This document shows positions 39,891 through 40,977 of a stretch of 40,977 nucleotides of DNA, in pieces; position 1 is the first letter of the stretch; every line of letters starts with the position of its first letter. The notes under the pieces were generated by a model that was not told where the DNA came from, did not search any database, and saw only the letters and a program-made list of their open reading frames with translations. The position numbers and the translations under genes are program-made. The stretch is from Clostridia bacterium. GTDB lineage: Bacteria; Bacillota; Clostridia; Oscillospirales; Acutalibacteraceae. The stretch spans positions 1-40,977 of the forward strand of contig JAFWYP010000008.1 in assembly GCA_017517665.1 (NCBI GenBank), in the 5' to 3' direction.

Positions 39891-39896
39891 AATTAC

Positions 39897-39926
39897 GGTG
39901 TCCGTATTAAACGGGCACCATTTTTG
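39897..39926 (+). terminator. Terminator after the 39390 gene
   Basis: Stem GGTGTCCGT (39897-39905) / ACGGGCACC (39911-39919), one G-U pair, then ATTTTTGC. Confidence 0.85.
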
Positions 39927-40031
39927 CATTTATTGTGAAAAAACAAGGTATGTTTTCCGCACAAAGTGTAATTCAGTTTTGTACTTCGGTAAGCTATCAT
40001 ATAGTCAAGGAAACACAAAGGAGTGTTGCAT

Positions 40032-40190
40032 ATGAGTCCAAGACAGAGAATGTTGGCAATCAGGCTGACAGAAAAACTTGCAAAAAATCCCGAATACGCA
40101 CGGACTATCGGGGTAGAGATATCAAACAAAAAAGACGGCAAGGATAATTCAGACGGCAATATAATAATATCAAGGAGTGATTTATATTGA
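40032..40190 (+). CDS. Small hypothetical protein (52 aa)
   Basis: A 52-aa protein starting MSPRQRMLAIRLTEKLAKNP and containing EYARTIGVEISNKKDG. AAGGAG lies eight bases before ATG 40032. The stop TGA overlaps the TTG start of the following membrane protein gene, indicating translational coupling. Basic N-terminal helix, no known domain. Confidence 0.75.
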   Translation: MSPRQRMLAIRLTEKLAKNPEYARTIGVEISNKKDGKDNSDGNIIISRSDLY

Positions 40191-40411
40191 TTGAAATAAT
40201 ATTTTCAATTCTCGCAATCTGGCTTTTCTTCAAAGCCATAGGATTAGCATTCAAGTTAACTTGGGGTGCTGCGAAAATCGGCGCAACGATCCTGCTTGCA
40301 ATTGCAGTGCCCGCATTTATTCTTCTCGCAATTTTCGTCGGCGGATTTGTTCTGCTCTTACCCGTTGCACTAATCGCAGGTGCAGTGGGACTACTTAAGG
40401 CGTGCTGTTAA
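40187..40411 (+). CDS. Small two-helix membrane protein (74 aa)
   Basis: A 74-aa protein with TTG start at 40187, overlapping the stop of the upstream gene (TTGA); AAGGAG lies 11 bases ahead. Two or three hydrophobic stretches (IEIIFSILAIWLFFKAIG; ATILLAIAVPAFILLAIFVG; FVLLLPVALIAGAVGLL) make it almost entirely membrane-embedded. Small proteins of this type are widespread in Clostridia without assigned function. Confidence 0.8.
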   Translation: MIEIIFSILAIWLFFKAIGLAFKLTWGAAKIGATILLAIAVPAFILLAIFVGGFVLLLPVALIAGAVGLLKACC

Positions 40412-40417
40412 AAAATC

Positions 40418-40447
40418 AAGCCGTCCGATTGCTCGGACGGCTTTTGC
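40418..40447. terminator. Bidirectional terminator between convergent genes
   Basis: Perfect 11-bp stem AAGCCGTCCGA (40418-40428) / TCGGACGGCTT (40433-40443) with loop TTGC, A-rich on the left and TTTT on the right. Confidence 0.92.
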
Positions 40448-40448
40448 G

Positions 40449-40977
40449 TTATATCTTCTTTTTCATCAGTCCGTGTTTGTTGCAGTAAATATACAGATAT
40501 CCTTTGCTACGGAGTTGAAGGCGTGTTTCTGCGTTGCCTTCGGGATAGAACTTAACAAACTGTACTCTGTCGGATGTCAGATAAGCGATAAACGAAATGA
40601 AATGAGTCTTTGTCATTTCGTGGTTAACCGTTATGAAATGCTCATCTTCAACCTTTTCAACGGTTACACCGTGTGCTTCGTCAACATCTTCAGCTTCAAG
40701 CGGCGGCAGAGTGATTCCGCAGCAGCTAATGACCGTGTCGCCCGTTGTGCGGATTACGTTGCCGCATACGGGACAGACGTAAAACTTTGAACGCAGAATA
40801 TTTGACGAAATATTTTTATTGATAACCGTATTGCCTGACATAAGCTCCATAACCGAAACTCCGAGTGCCTTTGCAAGCGGTTCAATCAGCGTAATATCGG
40901 GCAGACCCTTTGCCGTTTCCCACTTTGACACAGCCTTATCGCTGACACCTATCTGCTCGGCAAGCTGAGTCTGAGTA
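40449..40977 (-). CDS. XRE regulator with C-terminal zinc-ribbon-like domain (5' end outside window)
   Basis: The reading frame is open to the window's right edge, so the N-terminus is missing. The visible part opens with TQLAEQIGVSDKAVSKWETA, the recognition helix of a Cro/CI HTH, and LPDITLIEPLAKALGVSVMEL. A C-terminal domain carries CPVCGNVI and CCGITLPPLE, then HFITVNHEMTKTHFISFIAY and LYIYCNKHGLMKKKI; it resembles the desulfoferrodoxin/zinc-binding tail found in a clostridial regulator family. Convergent with the small membrane protein across a shared terminator. A start codon inside the frame at 40931 is not real. Confidence 0.9.
   Translation of the reverse strand, partial: TQTQLAEQIGVSDKAVSKWETAKGLPDITLIEPLAKALGVSVMELMSGNTVINKNISSNILRSKFYVCPVCGNVIRTTGDTVISCCGITLPPLEAEDVDEAHGVTVEKVEDEHFITVNHEMTKTHFISFIAYLTSDRVQFVKFYPEGNAETRLQLRSKGYLYIYCNKHGLMKKKI

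Noticed and set aside
39975-40020. Fifth copy of the shared promoter module before the 52-aa gene
   Set aside because: GTTTTG and a TAGTCAAGGAAACAC-like block are present, but the spacing (13 bp) and the -10 do not match; treated as chance similarity or a strongly decayed copy.

Overview
The window looks like chromosome of a low-to-mid GC Gram-positive anaerobe of the Clostridia, probably an Oscillospiraceae/Ruminococcus-type gut bacterium. The pointers are a clostridial-type pyruvate phosphate dikinase, strong AGGAGG-type ribosome sites with some TTG/GTG starts, a TnpV protein, SpoVT/AbrB-type and XRE regulators, and a lipoprotein-anchored GH5 cellulase. No rRNA or tRNA genes were recognised. 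The placement is by family resemblance only.

Layout. (1) 1-1170: 3' end of ppdK and its terminator. (2) 1188-7000: an AT-rich accessory patch with two unknown membrane proteins, a TnpV relic, a small XRE regulator with a possible PD-(D/E)XK nuclease and a divergent SLOG-type protein, small zinc-ribbon and basic proteins, an ImmR/ImmA pair, and a divergent peptide deformylase. (3) 6993-10560: three plus-strand genes (unknown 211 aa, a Cas4-like/DUF2779 nuclease, a DUF4145 protein). (4) 10581-25681: a seven-gene minus-strand operon. (5) 25761-31817: a divergent AAA+ ATPase, a NYN/PIN-like nuclease and four unknown proteins. (6) 31914-35357: a three-gene operon of XRE-MNT nucleotidyltransferase, SF2 helicase-HNH and an unknown protein. 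(7) 35358-40977: mostly housekeeping or regulatory genes (XRE-TPR, truncated AbrB, zinc ribbon, GH5, XRE genes) with a 23-bp tandem repeat.

The centrepiece is the operon of region 4. In transcription order it encodes a 1127-aa HARE-HTH/winged-helix protein, BrxP (PAPS-reductase-like domain, cysteine clusters, DUF4007-like tail), BrxC ATPase, PglZ, a short BrxL, a 65-aa zinc-ribbon-like protein, and a NifS/IscS-type cysteine desulfurase. brxP-brxC-pglZ-brxL is the core of type 4 BREX, which has no PglX methyltransferase. Here it carries its own sulfur donor (desulfurase) next to a DndC-like sulfur-handling enzyme. That makes DNA phosphorothioation, or another sulfur-based mark, the obvious hypothesis for self/non-self discrimination. 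The HARE-HTH protein and the tetracysteine protein are candidate undescribed components.

A second structure not explained by the gene list is a promoter/leader module present four times. It lies in front of the genes at 7076, 9424, 27859 and 29372, two copies on each side of the BREX operon. It shares an AAGTCCGTTTTAT-like -35 element, 16-17 bp spacing, a TATAAT-like -10 and a GTCA(T)AAGATAAAAAAC-like transcript start. It suggests these flanking genes of unknown function are co-regulated or were duplicated as cassettes.

The helicase-HNH operon, with an XRE-fused MNT protein but no visible HEPN partner, is a second likely defence locus. The whole 1.2-35.3 kb stretch therefore reads as a defence/accessory island between ppdK and ordinary genes.
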